DNA of 64,000 nt, from assembly GCA_963205115.1 (NCBI GenBank), contig CAUJHV010000014.1:124001-188000 (forward strand), given 5' to 3'. This stretch comes from Pseudomonadota bacterium. GTDB lineage: Bacteria > Pseudomonadota > Gammaproteobacteria > Burkholderiales > Burkholderiaceae_C. Made by a program: the position numbers and the translations under genes. Positions 35,446-45,590 of the stretch are shown piece after piece. Numbering within the stretch: position 1 is the stretch's first letter; each line of letters opens with the position of its first letter. The notes under the pieces were generated by a model that saw only the letters and a program-made list of their open reading frames with translations, did not search any database and was not told the DNA's origin.

Positions 35446-36375
35446 ATGAGTCTGTCGCCACGCCTGGCCCTGCTGCTGACCGTGCCCCCGGCGATGTGGG
35501 CCGGCAATGCCGTGGTCGGCCGGCTGATGGTCGGTCAGGTGCCGCCTCTGACGCTCAACTTCATGCGCTGGACGCTGGCCGCGATCCTGCTGCTGCCCCT
35601 GGGCTGGCGCGTGCTGCGCCGGCTGGACCTGGTGCGCGAACGGCTGGGCTACCTGACCCTGGTCAGCCTGTTGGGCGTGGGCCTGTACAACGCCATGCAG
35701 TACCTGGCGCTGGTGACCTCCACGCCGATCAACGTGACACTGGTGGCCTCGAGTTCGCCGGTGTGGATGCTGGGCGTGGGCATGCTGTTCTTCGGCGAGC
35801 AGCCCACGCGCCGCCAGTGGCTGGGCGCGGCACTCAGCCTGGCCGGCGTGCTGCTGGTCATCGCGCGCGGCTCCTGGCACACGCTGCTGCACGTGCAGTT
35901 CGTGCCGGGCGACTTCTACATGCTGTTGGCCGTCGCCGGCTGGGCGTTCTACAGCTGGCTGCTCGTGCGCCCGCCCGCCACGATGCGCGGCGATCAACGA
36001 CCCGGCGAGGAGCAAGGCTGGGACTGGGCCGGTGTGCTGCTGCTGCAGGCGCTGATCGGCGGCGCGGGCGCGGGCGTCTTCGCCGCGGGCGAACAATTCG
36101 CCGGCGCGCCGGCCATCGCCTGGAGCGGCAAGGTTGTGGCCGCCCTGCTCTTCGTGTCGCTGGGCGCGTCGATCCTCGCGTACCGCAGCTGGGGCGTGGG
36201 TGTCGCGCAGGTGGGGCCCGCCGTGGCCGCCATGTTTGCCAACCTCACACCACTGTTTGCGGCGCTGCTCAGCGCCTGGCTGCTGGGGGATCCGCCGCAC
36301 GGCTACCACGTGCTCGCCTTCACGCTCATCGCTGCCGGCATCGCGGTCAACGCACCGCGCCGCGGCAGCACCTGA
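35446..36375 (+). CDS. EamA-family drug/metabolite transporter
   Basis: 309 residues with ten predicted membrane segments arranged as two EamA repeats (about 5-140 and 175-305). The N-terminal repeat has MWAGNAVVGRLMVGQVPP and the Pro-rich ALVTSTPINVTLVASSSPVW, both common in this family. Substrate unknown; members often export amino acids or similar metabolites. It starts at 35446; the gene divergently upstream is qor. A second, unrelated EamA gene lies at 41643-42524. Confidence 0.85.
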   Translation: MSLSPRLALLLTVPPAMWAGNAVVGRLMVGQVPPLTLNFMRWTLAAILLLPLGWRVLRRLDLVRERLGYLTLVSLLGVGLYNAMQYLALVTSTPINVTLVASSSPVWMLGVGMLFFGEQPTRRQWLGAALSLAGVLLVIARGSWHTLLHVQFVPGDFYMLLAVAGWAFYSWLLVRPPATMRGDQRPGEEQGWDWAGVLLLQALIGGAGAGVFAAGEQFAGAPAIAWSGKVVAALLFVSLGASILAYRSWGVGVAQVGPAVAAMFANLTPLFAALLSAWLLGDPPHGYHVLAFTLIAAGIAVNAPRRGST

Positions 36376-36458
36376 CGCGCCACAAGCCCACGTTCGAGGG
36401 CCGGCCATCATGGGTGGCTGGCTACACTGAACCCGTCGCATCGCCTGGCCGCCCGCCC

Positions 36459-37253
36459 ATGAAAGACACGCTCGTCATCGGTGTCTCTGCACGCATCTAC
36501 CAGCCGCAAAGCCCGGTCCTGGACCTGGGCGGCGTATGGACCCGCACGCTGCACTACCTGGAGCAGTCGGTCGCGCACTGGGTGATGTCCGGCGGCGCGA
36601 TGCCGGTGATGATTCCCGAGGTCGAACGAGACGGCCTGGTGCGGCGCAGCGAGGTGCGGCTGGACTGGTATGCCGCGCAGCTCGATGGCCTGCTGCTGCA
36701 AGGCGGCAACGACGTCGCGCCGGAGAGCTACGGCGAGACACCGCTGCGCCCCGAATGGGCCGGCGACCGCCTGCGCGACCGCTACGAGATGGAGCTGATC
36801 CAGGCCTTCATCGATGCCGGCAAGCCGGTGTTCGGCATCTGCCGCGGGCTGCAGGTGCTGAACGTGCATTTCGGCGGCACGCTGCTGCAGGACATCGGCC
36901 ACCTGCGCCCGCAATCGCGCAGCCACGTCGACCGCGCGGCCTACGACCAGCTGCACCACGAGGTGGTCTTCGAACCCGGCTCGCGGCTGGCCGCGCTGTA
37001 TCCGTCCAGCCCGCGCGCACGCGTCAACAGCATCCACCACCAGGGCATCAAGGACCTGGCGCCGGCCTTCGCCGTGGAAGCCCGCTGCCCCGAGGACGGC
37101 ATGATCGAAGCGATCCGCCGCCGCGAAGGCTCGTACGTCGCGGCCGTGCAATGGCACCCGGAGTTTCATCCGCCGGGGCACCAGACCTTGTTCGACGACA
37201 GCGCGCTGCTGCAGGATTTTCTGGCCGCGGCGCGGGCGGCGGCCAGCCGCTGA
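36459..37253 (+). CDS. Class I glutamine amidotransferase-like gamma-glutamyl hydrolase
   Basis: 264 residues resembling gamma-glutamyl-gamma-aminobutyrate hydrolase (PuuD). Nucleophile Cys in VFGICRGLQVLNVHFGG, and the His/Glu of the triad in VAAVQWHPEFHP. The nearby motif LLLQGGNDVAPESYG is typical of the PuuD group. No other putrescine pathway gene is adjacent, so the physiological substrate is not certain. Its end is 97 bases from the convergent SUMF-like gene. Confidence 0.87.
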   Translation: MKDTLVIGVSARIYQPQSPVLDLGGVWTRTLHYLEQSVAHWVMSGGAMPVMIPEVERDGLVRRSEVRLDWYAAQLDGLLLQGGNDVAPESYGETPLRPEWAGDRLRDRYEMELIQAFIDAGKPVFGICRGLQVLNVHFGGTLLQDIGHLRPQSRSHVDRAAYDQLHHEVVFEPGSRLAALYPSSPRARVNSIHHQGIKDLAPAFAVEARCPEDGMIEAIRRREGSYVAAVQWHPEFHPPGHQTLFDDSALLQDFLAAARAAASR

Positions 37254-37350
37254 GCGCGGCGTCTCGGCGCCCGCTACGCGACAGCGCCACCACCGCCAAA
37301 CCGCCTGCAAGCCCGTGCGGGCCGCAGGGCGCGCATCCGGCCCGAGCGGC

Positions 37351-38196
37351 TCAGCGCCGCTCGCGCACGCAGCGGAATCCGATGTAGACCACCGCCGTCT
37401 GCGGCGGCTTGGCCTGCAGGTGATCGGCCCGCATCTGCGCGGCGCCGTACCACCAGGACCCGCCGCGCGTGCGGCGCTCGACACCCAACCCGGCGCCGCG
37501 CGGTTCGTCGACCCACTCCCATGCATTGCCGCCCATGTCGTGCAGGCCGTTGACACCGGCCGGCGTCTGCGTCACCGCCGCATGGCCATGGCCGCGCAGC
37601 AGCGTGGCGCCGTGCCGGCGCGCGCGGGCGGCGGCCTGCGGCCCGCAGTCGTCCAGGCACTGCGCGCCGCTCGGCTGGTCGCCTGTCGGGTAGGCATAGG
37701 TCCGCCCGTTGACAAAAGGCGCGGGCGGTGCGCTGCGCTGCTCGCGGTAGGCCGCCGAGACCCACTCGGCATCGGTGGGCAGCCGGCCGCCGGCCCATCG
37801 GCAGAAGGCCTGGGCTTCGTCGAAATCGATGTGTACGGCGGGCTCGTCATCGCCGGCCGGCCGCTCACCGCCGAAGGGTGTGCGCCAGGTCCAGCCCGGT
37901 TTCTGTACCCAGCCGGCTTCGTAGACCTGACCGCCGCCCGCACGCTCCGCGCGCGTGCGCGTGCCGGTGGCGTCGGCATGGCGTCGGAACTGGCCGATCG
38001 TGGTCTCGGTGCGGGCGATCTCGAAACTGCCGACGGATTGCCAGGCGATGCCCGCGGGGCCGTCGGTGGCAGCGGCTGGCGGCGTCGCGGCCTGCGTGCG
38101 GGTCAGCGCGGCAGCCAGGGCCGCGACCATCAGGCCAGCGGCCACGGCGCGCCAGGAACGGTGGGGCCGGTTCGGGAAGGCAGGCAAGGGTCGCAT
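37351..38196 (-). CDS. SUMF1/FGE-like secreted protein lacking the catalytic Cys
   Basis: 281 residues. An N-terminal hydrophobic segment (about 17-36) is a signal peptide or anchor. The remainder has the formylglycine-generating-enzyme fold: GGRLPTDAEWVSAAYRE, NGLHDMGGNAWEWVDEPRG and TRGGSWWYGAAQ ... IGFRCVRERR. In active FGE a Cys-Arg-Ser-Ala stretch follows GGSW; here it reads MRADH, so the catalytic cysteine is missing. Binding or structural role in the periplasm is more likely than sulfatase activation, and no sulfatase gene is nearby. 22 bases separate it from the end of the helicase gene. Confidence 0.8.
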   Translation of the reverse strand: MRPLPAFPNRPHRSWRAVAAGLMVAALAAALTRTQAATPPAAATDGPAGIAWQSVGSFEIARTETTIGQFRRHADATGTRTRAERAGGGQVYEAGWVQKPGWTWRTPFGGERPAGDDEPAVHIDFDEAQAFCRWAGGRLPTDAEWVSAAYREQRSAPPAPFVNGRTYAYPTGDQPSGAQCLDDCGPQAAARARRHGATLLRGHGHAAVTQTPAGVNGLHDMGGNAWEWVDEPRGAGLGVERRTRGGSWWYGAAQMRADHLQAKPPQTAVVYIGFRCVRERR

Positions 38197-38218
38197 GGCG
38201 CGAAGGCGTGGCAGGTGG

Positions 38219-40756
38219 TCAGGTCCGCGGCGCAGCCCGCCGCCGGCGCGGGCGTTTGCCCGCGGCCGGCAGGGTAGAGGCTTCGTCGCCGATCGGCGGG
38301 TCCACGCGGGCTTGACCCTGATCGGCCTCGGGTTCCAGCGCGGCTTCGGCCTGCGCCAGGATGCGGTCCAGCCGGTCCTTCAACTTCTCGGTGGACAGCT
38401 CCTCCCGGAAGCGCTCGACCATCAGCGCCAGCGCAAACGGGCTGGGCACGGCCAGCTCGACCGCATCCACCGTCCATGACCGCAGCCGCGCCAGCGTCGC
38501 GGACAGGCGCTCCAGATCCAGCTCCTGCGCCAGCACCTCGCGCTCGGCCTGCTGCAGCAGGCGGTTGCCGCTGTCGTACTTGCGGAAGACCTCGTAGAAC
38601 AGGCTGGACGAGGCCTGCAGCTGTTTCATGCTCTTGGGTGCGCCCGGGTAGCCGCTGAAGACCAGGCCCGCCACACGTGCGATCTCGCGAAAGCGCCGCT
38701 GCGCCAGTTCGCCGGTATTCAGACTGGCCAACACGTCGGGCATCAGCTCACCTTCGCTGAACAGGCGGTGGTCCACAAAGGGTTCGATCGGCACCGGCCG
38801 CGCGCCCAGGATTTCCAGCCCGTAGTCGTTGACGCTCAGCGAAAAGGTATTCGGCTCCAGGCGCCCGAGCCGCCAGGCCAGCAGCTGCGCCAGCCCGATG
38901 TGCACGCTGCGCCCGGCGAAGGGATAGATGAAGACGTGCCAGCCTTCGCGCGAGCGGTGGCGCTCGACCAGCAATCGCCCGGGGGCCGGCAGATGCGACA
39001 GCCGCGCCTGCGCGCGCAGCATGGGCTCGGCGGCGTGCATCTCGGGGTCGTCGAAGCGGCCGGCGGCAGCCGTGTGCAGCAGCGCCAGCAGCGCGTCCGA
39101 CAGCTCGGACGACAAGGCCATCTTGCTGCCCGCCCAGGCCGGCACCACGCCCTTGGCCTTCGTCGCCTTGCGCACTTGCGCCACCATCTCGCGCACCCGC
39201 ACGAACTCCAGCACGCGGCCGGCAAATACGAAGCAGTCGCCGGGTTTCAGGCGCGCGATGAACCCTTCTTCGATCTGCCCCAGCGAGCCGCCGCTCACCC
39301 ACTTCACCTGCAGCGAGGCGTCCGACACGATGGTGCCTACCTGCAGCCGGTGGCGCTGCGCGATGCCGCGGTCGGGCACGCGCCACAGGCCGTCCACCAG
39401 ACGGATGCGGTGGTAATCCGGATAGGCGCCCAGGCTGTCGCCGCCGCGTTCGCAGAAGGCCATGGCCCAGTCGAATTCGTCGCGCGTGAGCGTGGCGTAG
39501 GCGGGTGCGCTGCGCAGCTCGTCATAGAGCGCATCGGCCTCGAAACCACCGCCCAGCGCCACGGTGACGAGGTGCTGCACCAGCACGTCCAACGGCTTGT
39601 CCGGGCTGCGGCGCGATTCCACGTCGCCGGCCAGTGCGGCGCGGCGCACGGCTGCGGCCTCCACCAGCTCCAGCGTATTCGTCGGCACCAGCGTCACGCG
39701 GCTGGACCGGCCCGGCGCGTGGCCGCTGCGCCCGGCGCGCTGCAGCAGCCGCGCCACGCCCTTGGCGCTGCCGATCTGCAGCACACGCTCCACCGGCAGG
39801 AAGTCCACACCCAGGTCCAGCGACGAGGTCGCCACCACGGCCTTCAGCGCGCCGCTCTTCAGACCCGCCTCGACCCAGTCACGCACGCTCTTGTCGAGCG
39901 AGCCGTGGTGCACGGCGATCTGCCCGGCCCACTCCGGCCGCGCCTGCAGCAGCAGCTGGTACCAGATCTCGGCCTGCGAGCGCACGTTCGTGAAGACCAG
40001 CGTCGTCGACGACACCGCCAGCTGCTCGACCACCGGCTGCAGCATCTGCGCGCCCAGGTGGCCGCCCCAGGAAAAGCGCCCGGGCTCGGCCGGCAGCAGC
40101 GTGTCGATGACCAGCGCCTTGTCGATGGCGCCGCGCACGAGGCGGCCACCGGGCGATCCGACCAGTGTGGCCATGGCCTCGTCCAGATTGCCCAGGGTCG
40201 CGCTCGCGCCCCAGATGACCAGGCCCGGGTTCCAGCGCCGCAGACGCGCCAGCGCGAGCTGCACCTGCACGCCGCGCTTGTTGCCGATCAGTTCGTGCCA
40301 CTCGTCGACGATCACCGTGTGCACGCGGCCCAGGCGCTCGCGTGCGTCTTCGCGCGTGAGCATCAGGCTCAACGACTCCGGCGTGGTCACCAGGGCCTGC
40401 GGCGGGCGGCGGTCCTGGCGTGTGCGCTCGGCCGACGGCGTATCGCCCGTGCGCATGCCCACGCGCCAGCCCGGCGCCAGCGCGTCCAGCGGCAGTTCCA
40501 GCGCGCGTGTGGTGTCGGCCGCCAGCGCACGCATGGGCGTGAGCCACAGCACCTGCAGACCGCTGCCCGGCTGCGCGCGCAACAAGGCACCCAGCCACAC
40601 CGCCAGCGTCTTGCCGCTGCCCGTGGTGGCATGCAGCAGGCCGCTATCGCCCGCGGCCATCGCGGCCCAGACCTCGCGCTGGAACGCATGTGGCCGCCAG
40701 CCACGTGTGGCAAACCAATCCGCAGGTGATATCGGTGGCGGCACGGCGGCTGACAT
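38219..40756 (-). CDS. Ligase-associated DEXH-box helicase (Lhr-like)
   Basis: 845 residues from the ATG at 40756; the longer frame upstream has no motif. Superfamily 2 helicase: Walker [15 protein letters not shown] box as [12 protein letters not shown] motif as WGASATLGN, and motif [14 protein letters not shown] winged-helix and C-terminal Lhr-core region follow. The C-terminus has an Arg-rich tail. The family normally stands with an ATP-dependent DNA ligase, an exonuclease and an MPE phosphoesterase, but none of these are in the window. Inferred role: repair or remodelling of damaged DNA. Confidence 0.88.
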   Translation of the reverse strand: MSAAVPPPISPADWFATRGWRPHAFQREVWAAMAAGDSGLLHATTGSGKTLAVWLGALLRAQPGSGLQVLWLTPMRALAADTTRALELPLDALAPGWRVGMRTGDTPSAERTRQDRRPPQALVTTPESLSLMLTREDARERLGRVHTVIVDEWHELIGNKRGVQVQLALARLRRWNPGLVIWGASATLGNLDEAMATLVGSPGGRLVRGAIDKALVIDTLLPAEPGRFSWGGHLGAQMLQPVVEQLAVSSTTLVFTNVRSQAEIWYQLLLQARPEWAGQIAVHHGSLDKSVRDWVEAGLKSGALKAVVATSSLDLGVDFLPVERVLQIGSAKGVARLLQRAGRSGHAPGRSSRVTLVPTNTLELVEAAAVRRAALAGDVESRRSPDKPLDVLVQHLVTVALGGGFEADALYDELRSAPAYATLTRDEFDWAMAFCERGGDSLGAYPDYHRIRLVDGLWRVPDRGIAQRHRLQVGTIVSDASLQVKWVSGGSLGQIEEGFIARLKPGDCFVFAGRVLEFVRVREMVAQVRKATKAKGVVPAWAGSKMALSSELSDALLALLHTAAAGRFDDPEMHAAEPMLRAQARLSHLPAPGRLLVERHRSREGWHVFIYPFAGRSVHIGLAQLLAWRLGRLEPNTFSLSVNDYGLEILGARPVPIEPFVDHRLFSEGELMPDVLASLNTGELAQRRFREIARVAGLVFSGYPGAPKSMKQLQASSSLFYEVFRKYDSGNRLLQQAEREVLAQELDLERLSATLARLRSWTVDAVELAVPSPFALALMVERFREELSTEKLKDRLDRILAQAEAALEPEADQGQARVDPPIGDEASTLPAAGKRPRRRRAAPRT

Positions 40757-40782
40757 GCTGCAAGGCCCTGCCGCCGCGGCAC

Positions 40783-41589
40783 TCAGGCCGTGGCGATCCA
40801 GCCTTCGACGGGATCCACGCCGGGCGGCATGCCCGCATCGGGACGCTCCGCGGCCCAGGCCGCCTGCATCAGGCACAGAACCGCATCGAGCCGGTCGCCG
40901 CCGGCATCGGCCGCCAGTGCGTCGCGCTGTGCGTGGCTGAGCTTCAGGCGCAGGCCCAGGCGCGTGCGGCCCTGCTCCAGCGCGTCGATGATGTCCTTGC
41001 GGGCGATGAGCCGGTCGGCATCGTCGCGGTTCTTGTACGAGCGCTTGCCGATCAGCTCATGTGCCAGCAAGCCCGGGTAGCCTTCGACCGCCACACGCGC
41101 GGCATCGCCCGCCTGCAGCCCCGGCAGGTGCACACCCGCACGCACCAGGCGCGACAGGCCTTCGTAGTACATGAAGCCCACCGGCACGTAGCGTGTCTGC
41201 AGCGGGCTGGTCGATTGCAGGCCGGGCAGCGCGGTGTCGGCTTGGCGGTGCACCAGCCGCTGCCCCGCTGGCCGGCCGTTGCCCCAGGTGTCGACCAGCG
41301 CACGGAAGGCCATGCGTGTGGGGCAGCGGCGCTGGAGCTCGTCGATGACCGACGCCGTCGTGGTGCCCAGGGCCTGCGCATCGACAAAGGCGCGCGGCAG
41401 GCCGAAGGGAAAGTCGAACGCGCCCAGCCACGGGCCCGGTTCGCCGAGCACCGCCTCGAACGCAGACAGCGTCACCAGTTCGTCCACGCGCTGCAGACGC
41501 AGCACCGAACCGGCGCGAATCCCGCGCGCCACCGTGATGGGCTTGCGCCGGTTGGGCGCACAGCTGAAGTCGACCCCAAGAAGATGCAT
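40783..41589 (-). CDS. DUF429 family protein
   Basis: 268 residues. The opening [20 protein letters not shown] is typical of DUF429, a family with a predicted RNase H-like fold, and the acidic residues in GVDFS, AFDFPFG and GDRLDAVL fit a metal-binding nuclease-like core. No experiment-based function is known to me. It ends 26 bases from the helicase start on the same strand, so they may be co-transcribed. Confidence 0.8.
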   Translation of the reverse strand: MHLLGVDFSCAPNRRKPITVARGIRAGSVLRLQRVDELVTLSAFEAVLGEPGPWLGAFDFPFGLPRAFVDAQALGTTTASVIDELQRRCPTRMAFRALVDTWGNGRPAGQRLVHRQADTALPGLQSTSPLQTRYVPVGFMYYEGLSRLVRAGVHLPGLQAGDAARVAVEGYPGLLAHELIGKRSYKNRDDADRLIARKDIIDALEQGRTRLGLRLKLSHAQRDALAADAGGDRLDAVLCLMQAAWAAERPDAGMPPGVDPVEGWIATA

Positions 41590-41642
41590 GGCCGCGATTG
41601 TGGGGTGCGTGCGGTGCGCGCCGCGAAGCAGCGCCCGCGCCT

Positions 41643-42524
41643 TCAGCCCAGCGCCAGCGCCGCCACGCCGCCGGCGATGCAGGCCGCGCCAAACAGGCGC
41701 AGCGCGCGGTCGCCCTCGCCCAGCAGATGGCCGCCGATCAGCGCCGCGAACAGCATCGACACCTCACGCGCCGGCGCCACATGCGACAGCGGCGCCAGTG
41801 TCATCGCATACAGCACCAGGATGTAGGCCAGCGGCCCGAGAACGATCACCACCAGCGCATGGCGCCACTGCTGGCGCAGCGCCTGCATGAAACCCGCCGG
41901 GTCACGCAGCGCCGGCGGCAGCAGCACGGGCAGGCGGAACACGTTGCCGAAGTAGTCGACCAGGATGGGGCTCAGCAGCATGACCTTCACGGCATAACCG
42001 TCGATCACCGTGTAGCTGGCGATCAGCGCACCGGTGATCACGCCCCAGCGCAGGCCGGCTGCCAGTCGCGCACGGGCCTGCCCGTCGTGCGCACGCCGCC
42101 ACAGGCCCGGCCCGCCGGCGACCAGGAAAACACCGCCGCAGACCGCCAGCACGCCGACGACACCGACCGCCGAGATCGATTCGCCCATCAGCAGCACGGC
42201 ACCCAGCGCCGACAGCAAGGGCCCGCTGCCGCGCGCCACGGGGTAGACCACCGTCAGGTCCGCGAGCCGGTAACCGCGCAGCAACGCCAGGAAATAGGCC
42301 GCGTGCACCAGCGCGCTGAAGATGATCAAGCCCCACTCGGCCCAGCCCCAGCGCCGGAAGGCATCGCCGCCCACCCAGGCCGCCACCGGCGCCCACAGCA
42401 GCACGACACCGATCGCGCAGATCAGCGCAAAGCGCTGGTCGCCACCGGCCTTCTTGGCCGCGACGTTCCACAGGGCGTGAAGCAGAGCGGCGGCGAGGAC
42501 GAGCGCGAGGGCGGAGGTGGGCAT
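41643..42524 (-). CDS. EamA-family transporter, second copy
   Basis: 293 residues with about ten membrane segments in two repeats. ALLHALWNVAAKKAGGDQRFAL at the N-terminus is characteristic of a subgroup of EamA proteins. It diverges from the asparaginase gene across 59 bases. Substrate not known. Distinct in sequence from the copy at 35446-36375. Confidence 0.83.
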   Translation of the reverse strand: MPTSALALVLAAALLHALWNVAAKKAGGDQRFALICAIGVVLLWAPVAAWVGGDAFRRWGWAEWGLIIFSALVHAAYFLALLRGYRLADLTVVYPVARGSGPLLSALGAVLLMGESISAVGVVGVLAVCGGVFLVAGGPGLWRRAHDGQARARLAAGLRWGVITGALIASYTVIDGYAVKVMLLSPILVDYFGNVFRLPVLLPPALRDPAGFMQALRQQWRHALVVIVLGPLAYILVLYAMTLAPLSHVAPAREVSMLFAALIGGHLLGEGDRALRLFGAACIAGGVAALALG

Positions 42525-42583
42525 GCGGGAAGACGGGAGCGCGCGCGATTCTGCCCGCGCCGGCTGCCGCTACAGTCCCGCGC

Positions 42584-43636
42584 ATGACGACAGCCTCTGC
42601 ATCCACCGCCACACCCATCCTCGTCCAAGCCCTGCGCGGGGGCATCGTCGAGAGCTTCCACCGCGGCTCGGTGGCCGTCGTCGACGCCACCGGCGCCGTG
42701 CACACGGCCTGGGGCGACATCGAGCGGCCCGTTTTCCCGCGCAGCGCCGTGAAGCTGCTGCAGGCGCTGCCGCTGGTGGCCAGCGGCGCGGCCGACGACT
42801 TCAAGCTCAGCGACGAGGAACTGGCGCTGGCCTGCGCCTCGCACAACGGCGAACCCGAACATGCGGCCACGGCCGCGTCGATGTTGTCCAAGGCCGGCGT
42901 GGACCTGCGGGCACTGGAATGCGGCGCGCATTGGCCTTATCACGACGCCACGACCAAAGCCATGGCGGCGCGCGGCGAATCACCCACGGCCCTGCACAAC
43001 AACTGCTCGGGCAAGCATTCAGGCTTCGTCTGCCTGGGTTGCCGGCGCGCGGGCGGACAGGACCTCTTCAGCTTCGTGCGCGGCTACGTGCAGCCCGAGC
43101 ATCCGGTGATGCGCGAGGTCACCGGCGCCCTGCAGCACGCCACGGGCTTTGATCTGTCGGCCACGGCCCGCGGCGTCGATGGCTGTTCGATCCCGACCTA
43201 CGCCATTCCGCTGCGGAACCTGGCCCACGCCTTTGCGAAGGTCGCCGCGGGACACGGCCTGGGCGCGGAGTTCGACCCTGCCGCGCGCCGGCTGCGCGAG
43301 GCCATCGCACGCGCGCCGCACATGGTGGCGGGCAGCGGGCGCGTGGACACGCGCCTGATGGCGCACTTCGGCTCGCGTGTGTGCTGCAAGGGTGGCGCCG
43401 AAGGCGTGCACTGCATCGCGCTGCCGGAGCTGGGTCTGGGCGTGGCGGTGAAGATGGACGACGGCAACAACTCGCGTGCGGCCGATGTCGTGACGGCCGC
43501 GCTGATCGAACGCCTGCTGCCCTGCAGCGAGGCCGATCGTGCGGTGACACGCAGCATGAGCCAGGTGGTGGTGCGCAACTGGAACGGCATCGAGGTCGGG
43601 CAGCTGCGCGCAGCGGGGATGCTGGCGCCGACCTGA
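42584..43636 (+). CDS. Rhizobium-type L-asparaginase II (PF06089)
   Basis: Hydrolyses L-asparagine to aspartate and ammonia; unrelated to the E. coli AnsA/AnsB fold. 350 residues starting at the ATG at 42584. Family motifs: the Ser-xx-Lys pair in FPRSAVKLLQALP, ASHNGEPEH, ECGAHWPYH, and HNNCSGKHSGFVCLGC with the cysteines and Lys that form the metal site in the Rhizobium etli enzyme. It stands alone between an EamA gene (divergent) and the aconitase-like gene (convergent, 39 bases). Confidence 0.92.
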   Translation: MTTASASTATPILVQALRGGIVESFHRGSVAVVDATGAVHTAWGDIERPVFPRSAVKLLQALPLVASGAADDFKLSDEELALACASHNGEPEHAATAASMLSKAGVDLRALECGAHWPYHDATTKAMAARGESPTALHNNCSGKHSGFVCLGCRRAGGQDLFSFVRGYVQPEHPVMREVTGALQHATGFDLSATARGVDGCSIPTYAIPLRNLAHAFAKVAAGHGLGAEFDPAARRLREAIARAPHMVAGSGRVDTRLMAHFGSRVCCKGGAEGVHCIALPELGLGVAVKMDDGNNSRAADVVTAALIERLLPCSEADRAVTRSMSQVVVRNWNGIEVGQLRAAGMLAPT

Positions 43637-43675
43637 GGGCCTCGTCGCGCGGACCAGCCTTGGCCTGCGGCGGCC

Positions 43676-45580
43676 TCACACGTCGCCGTGCAGCTGCCGC
43701 AGCTCCTGGAAGGACACCAGCCGCCCGGCGATCGCGCTGGCCGCGACCGTCGCCGGACTGGCCAGCCACACCTCGCCCGGACCCGATCGGCCGGGGAAAT
43801 TGCGGTTGATCGCACTCACCGTCACCTGGCCTGCGGCTTCCGAAGAGCCTGGCCCGCAGTTGGCGCAGGCGCCGCAGGCCGGCATCAGCATCTCGGCGCC
43901 GACCGCGGCGAAAGTCTGCGGCCAGCCCTGTGACGCGCACCAGCGCTGCACGTCGACCGTACCGTATTGCAGGTACAGGCGCAGATGCGGCGCGGCGCGC
44001 AGGCCGCGCGCCGCAGCCCAGCCCAGCACCGCGTGGTACTGCTCAAAGTCCGCCCGCTTGCCGGCCGTGCAGGAGCCGCCGTAGGCGATGTCCACACGCG
44101 GGCGTTCATCGGGTGACAAGTCATGCAGCGGCACGCCGCGCCCCGGGTCGCCTGGCCGCGCGACCGTGGGCGACAGCCGCGCCGCGTCCACGTCGATCCA
44201 CTGCGCATAGACGGCGCCCGAGTCGCTGCGCATCCAGGGTTCGATGGCGATGTCCTCGCCGCGCCGCTCGCGCAGGAACTCGCGCGTGCGCTCGTCGGGC
44301 TCGACGATGCCGGTAAAGCCACCGAGCTCGGCCGTCATGTTGGTCAGCGTCGCGCGCTCGTCGATAGACAGGGCACGCACGCCCGGCCCGCCGAATTCGA
44401 AGACGCGGCCCACACCGCTGCCGGCGCGCAGGTCCTCGCGGGCCAGCAGGTGCAGCACCAGGTCCTTGGCGCTCACGCCCGCGGGCAGCGGCGCATCCAC
44501 TTCAATGCGCAGGACCTGCGGCATCGCCAGCCGCACCGTGCCGGTCAGGAAGGCGTGCGCCATCTCCGTGCTGCCCACGCCGAAGGCCACGCAGCCCAGC
44601 GCGCCGCTGTGCGGCGTGTGCGAATCGGTGCCGACGATCAGTGCGCCGGGCCGCGCATAACGCTCGGCCACCATCGCGTGCGAGATGCCCTCGGAACCTT
44701 CGCCCCCGGCCACCGGGCCGTGGTCGACGAGCCCGTGCTGCGCCACGAAAGCGCGGTGCGCGTGAGACAGGCGCCGCACGCCATCGACCAGCCCCTGGCC
44801 GCGGTGCATCGGGCTGCGGTGGACGTAGCTCAAGTGGTCCTCGAAGCACACGATGCTGGCGGAGTCGTGCAGGCGCACCGGCGCTCCCGCCGTGTGCTGC
44901 GTCAGCAGATGCGCGCACATGCCCGTGTAGTACTCGTGGATGAAGCGCAGGTCGGCGCGCACGAAGCCGGGCCTCGCCGCGTGGCGACGAACGATCTTCT
45001 CGAAGAGTGTGAGGGGCTGCCCAGTCGTGGCGTCCGGCACGCCAGAACCCGCGGGCCCCGTGCCGTACGCCAGCAGCCCGCCCGCGCGAATGATCGCCGC
45101 GGCCTGCATATCGCGGCCCTGCAGCAGTTCTTCCAGGCCGATGTCCTGGCCGCGGTCCAGGCGATCGAGTAGACCGAGGTCCGTGCAGGTCAGCAGCCCC
45201 AGGTTGTCGGCGTTCTGGCGGTAGATGCGCTCGAAACTCGGCGCGATCACCAAGCGCACGCCGGCCGAGAGCTCGGCCAGCGGGCTGTGTTCACGTGAAC
45301 TGCCTTTGCCGTAGCGCTGGCCGCCGACCAGCACTTCGATGCCGGCGGCGCGCAGCGCGCCTCGGCCGATGGGCCGCCGGCCTTCGACCGTGAACCCCGT
45401 GTGCGCATGGTCGCCCAGTGCCGCGTCGAAGTGCACCATGGCCGCCAGCGGCGAGATCTCGTCGGTGGAGATGTCGTCGCGCAGCGCGCCGGCCTGTGCC
45501 CGCGTCAGGTCCTGGCCGCGCAGCTGGGCCTCGACGACAGCTGCTGATGTCGACAGGTAGAGTTGGCGACCGAATTTCAC
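43676..45580 (-). CDS. Aconitase-family hydratase with the swivel domain first
   Basis: 634 residues from a GTG start. The N-terminal quarter carries the LeuD/aconitase swivel domain (GQRYGKGSSREHSPLAEL; FERIYRQNADNLGLL). The large catalytic part follows, with GTDSHTPHSGALGC, the cluster cysteines in YGGSCTAG and ACGACANCG, and a closing NRNFPGRSG plus SPATVAASAIAG. In common aconitases and IPM isomerases the swivel domain is at the end or separate, so the order is unusual (AcnB also has an early swivel). Last gene of the operon that begins with the lyase-like gene. Substrate probably a C5-C7 hydroxy acid (inference). Confidence 0.85.
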   Translation of the reverse strand: MKFGRQLYLSTSAAVVEAQLRGQDLTRAQAGALRDDISTDEISPLAAMVHFDAALGDHAHTGFTVEGRRPIGRGALRAAGIEVLVGGQRYGKGSSREHSPLAELSAGVRLVIAPSFERIYRQNADNLGLLTCTDLGLLDRLDRGQDIGLEELLQGRDMQAAAIIRAGGLLAYGTGPAGSGVPDATTGQPLTLFEKIVRRHAARPGFVRADLRFIHEYYTGMCAHLLTQHTAGAPVRLHDSASIVCFEDHLSYVHRSPMHRGQGLVDGVRRLSHAHRAFVAQHGLVDHGPVAGGEGSEGISHAMVAERYARPGALIVGTDSHTPHSGALGCVAFGVGSTEMAHAFLTGTVRLAMPQVLRIEVDAPLPAGVSAKDLVLHLLAREDLRAGSGVGRVFEFGGPGVRALSIDERATLTNMTAELGGFTGIVEPDERTREFLRERRGEDIAIEPWMRSDSGAVYAQWIDVDAARLSPTVARPGDPGRGVPLHDLSPDERPRVDIAYGGSCTAGKRADFEQYHAVLGWAAARGLRAAPHLRLYLQYGTVDVQRWCASQGWPQTFAAVGAEMLMPACGACANCGPGSSEAAGQVTVSAINRNFPGRSGPGEVWLASPATVAASAIAGRLVSFQELRQLHGDV

Positions 45581-45590
45581 GCGGCAGGTC

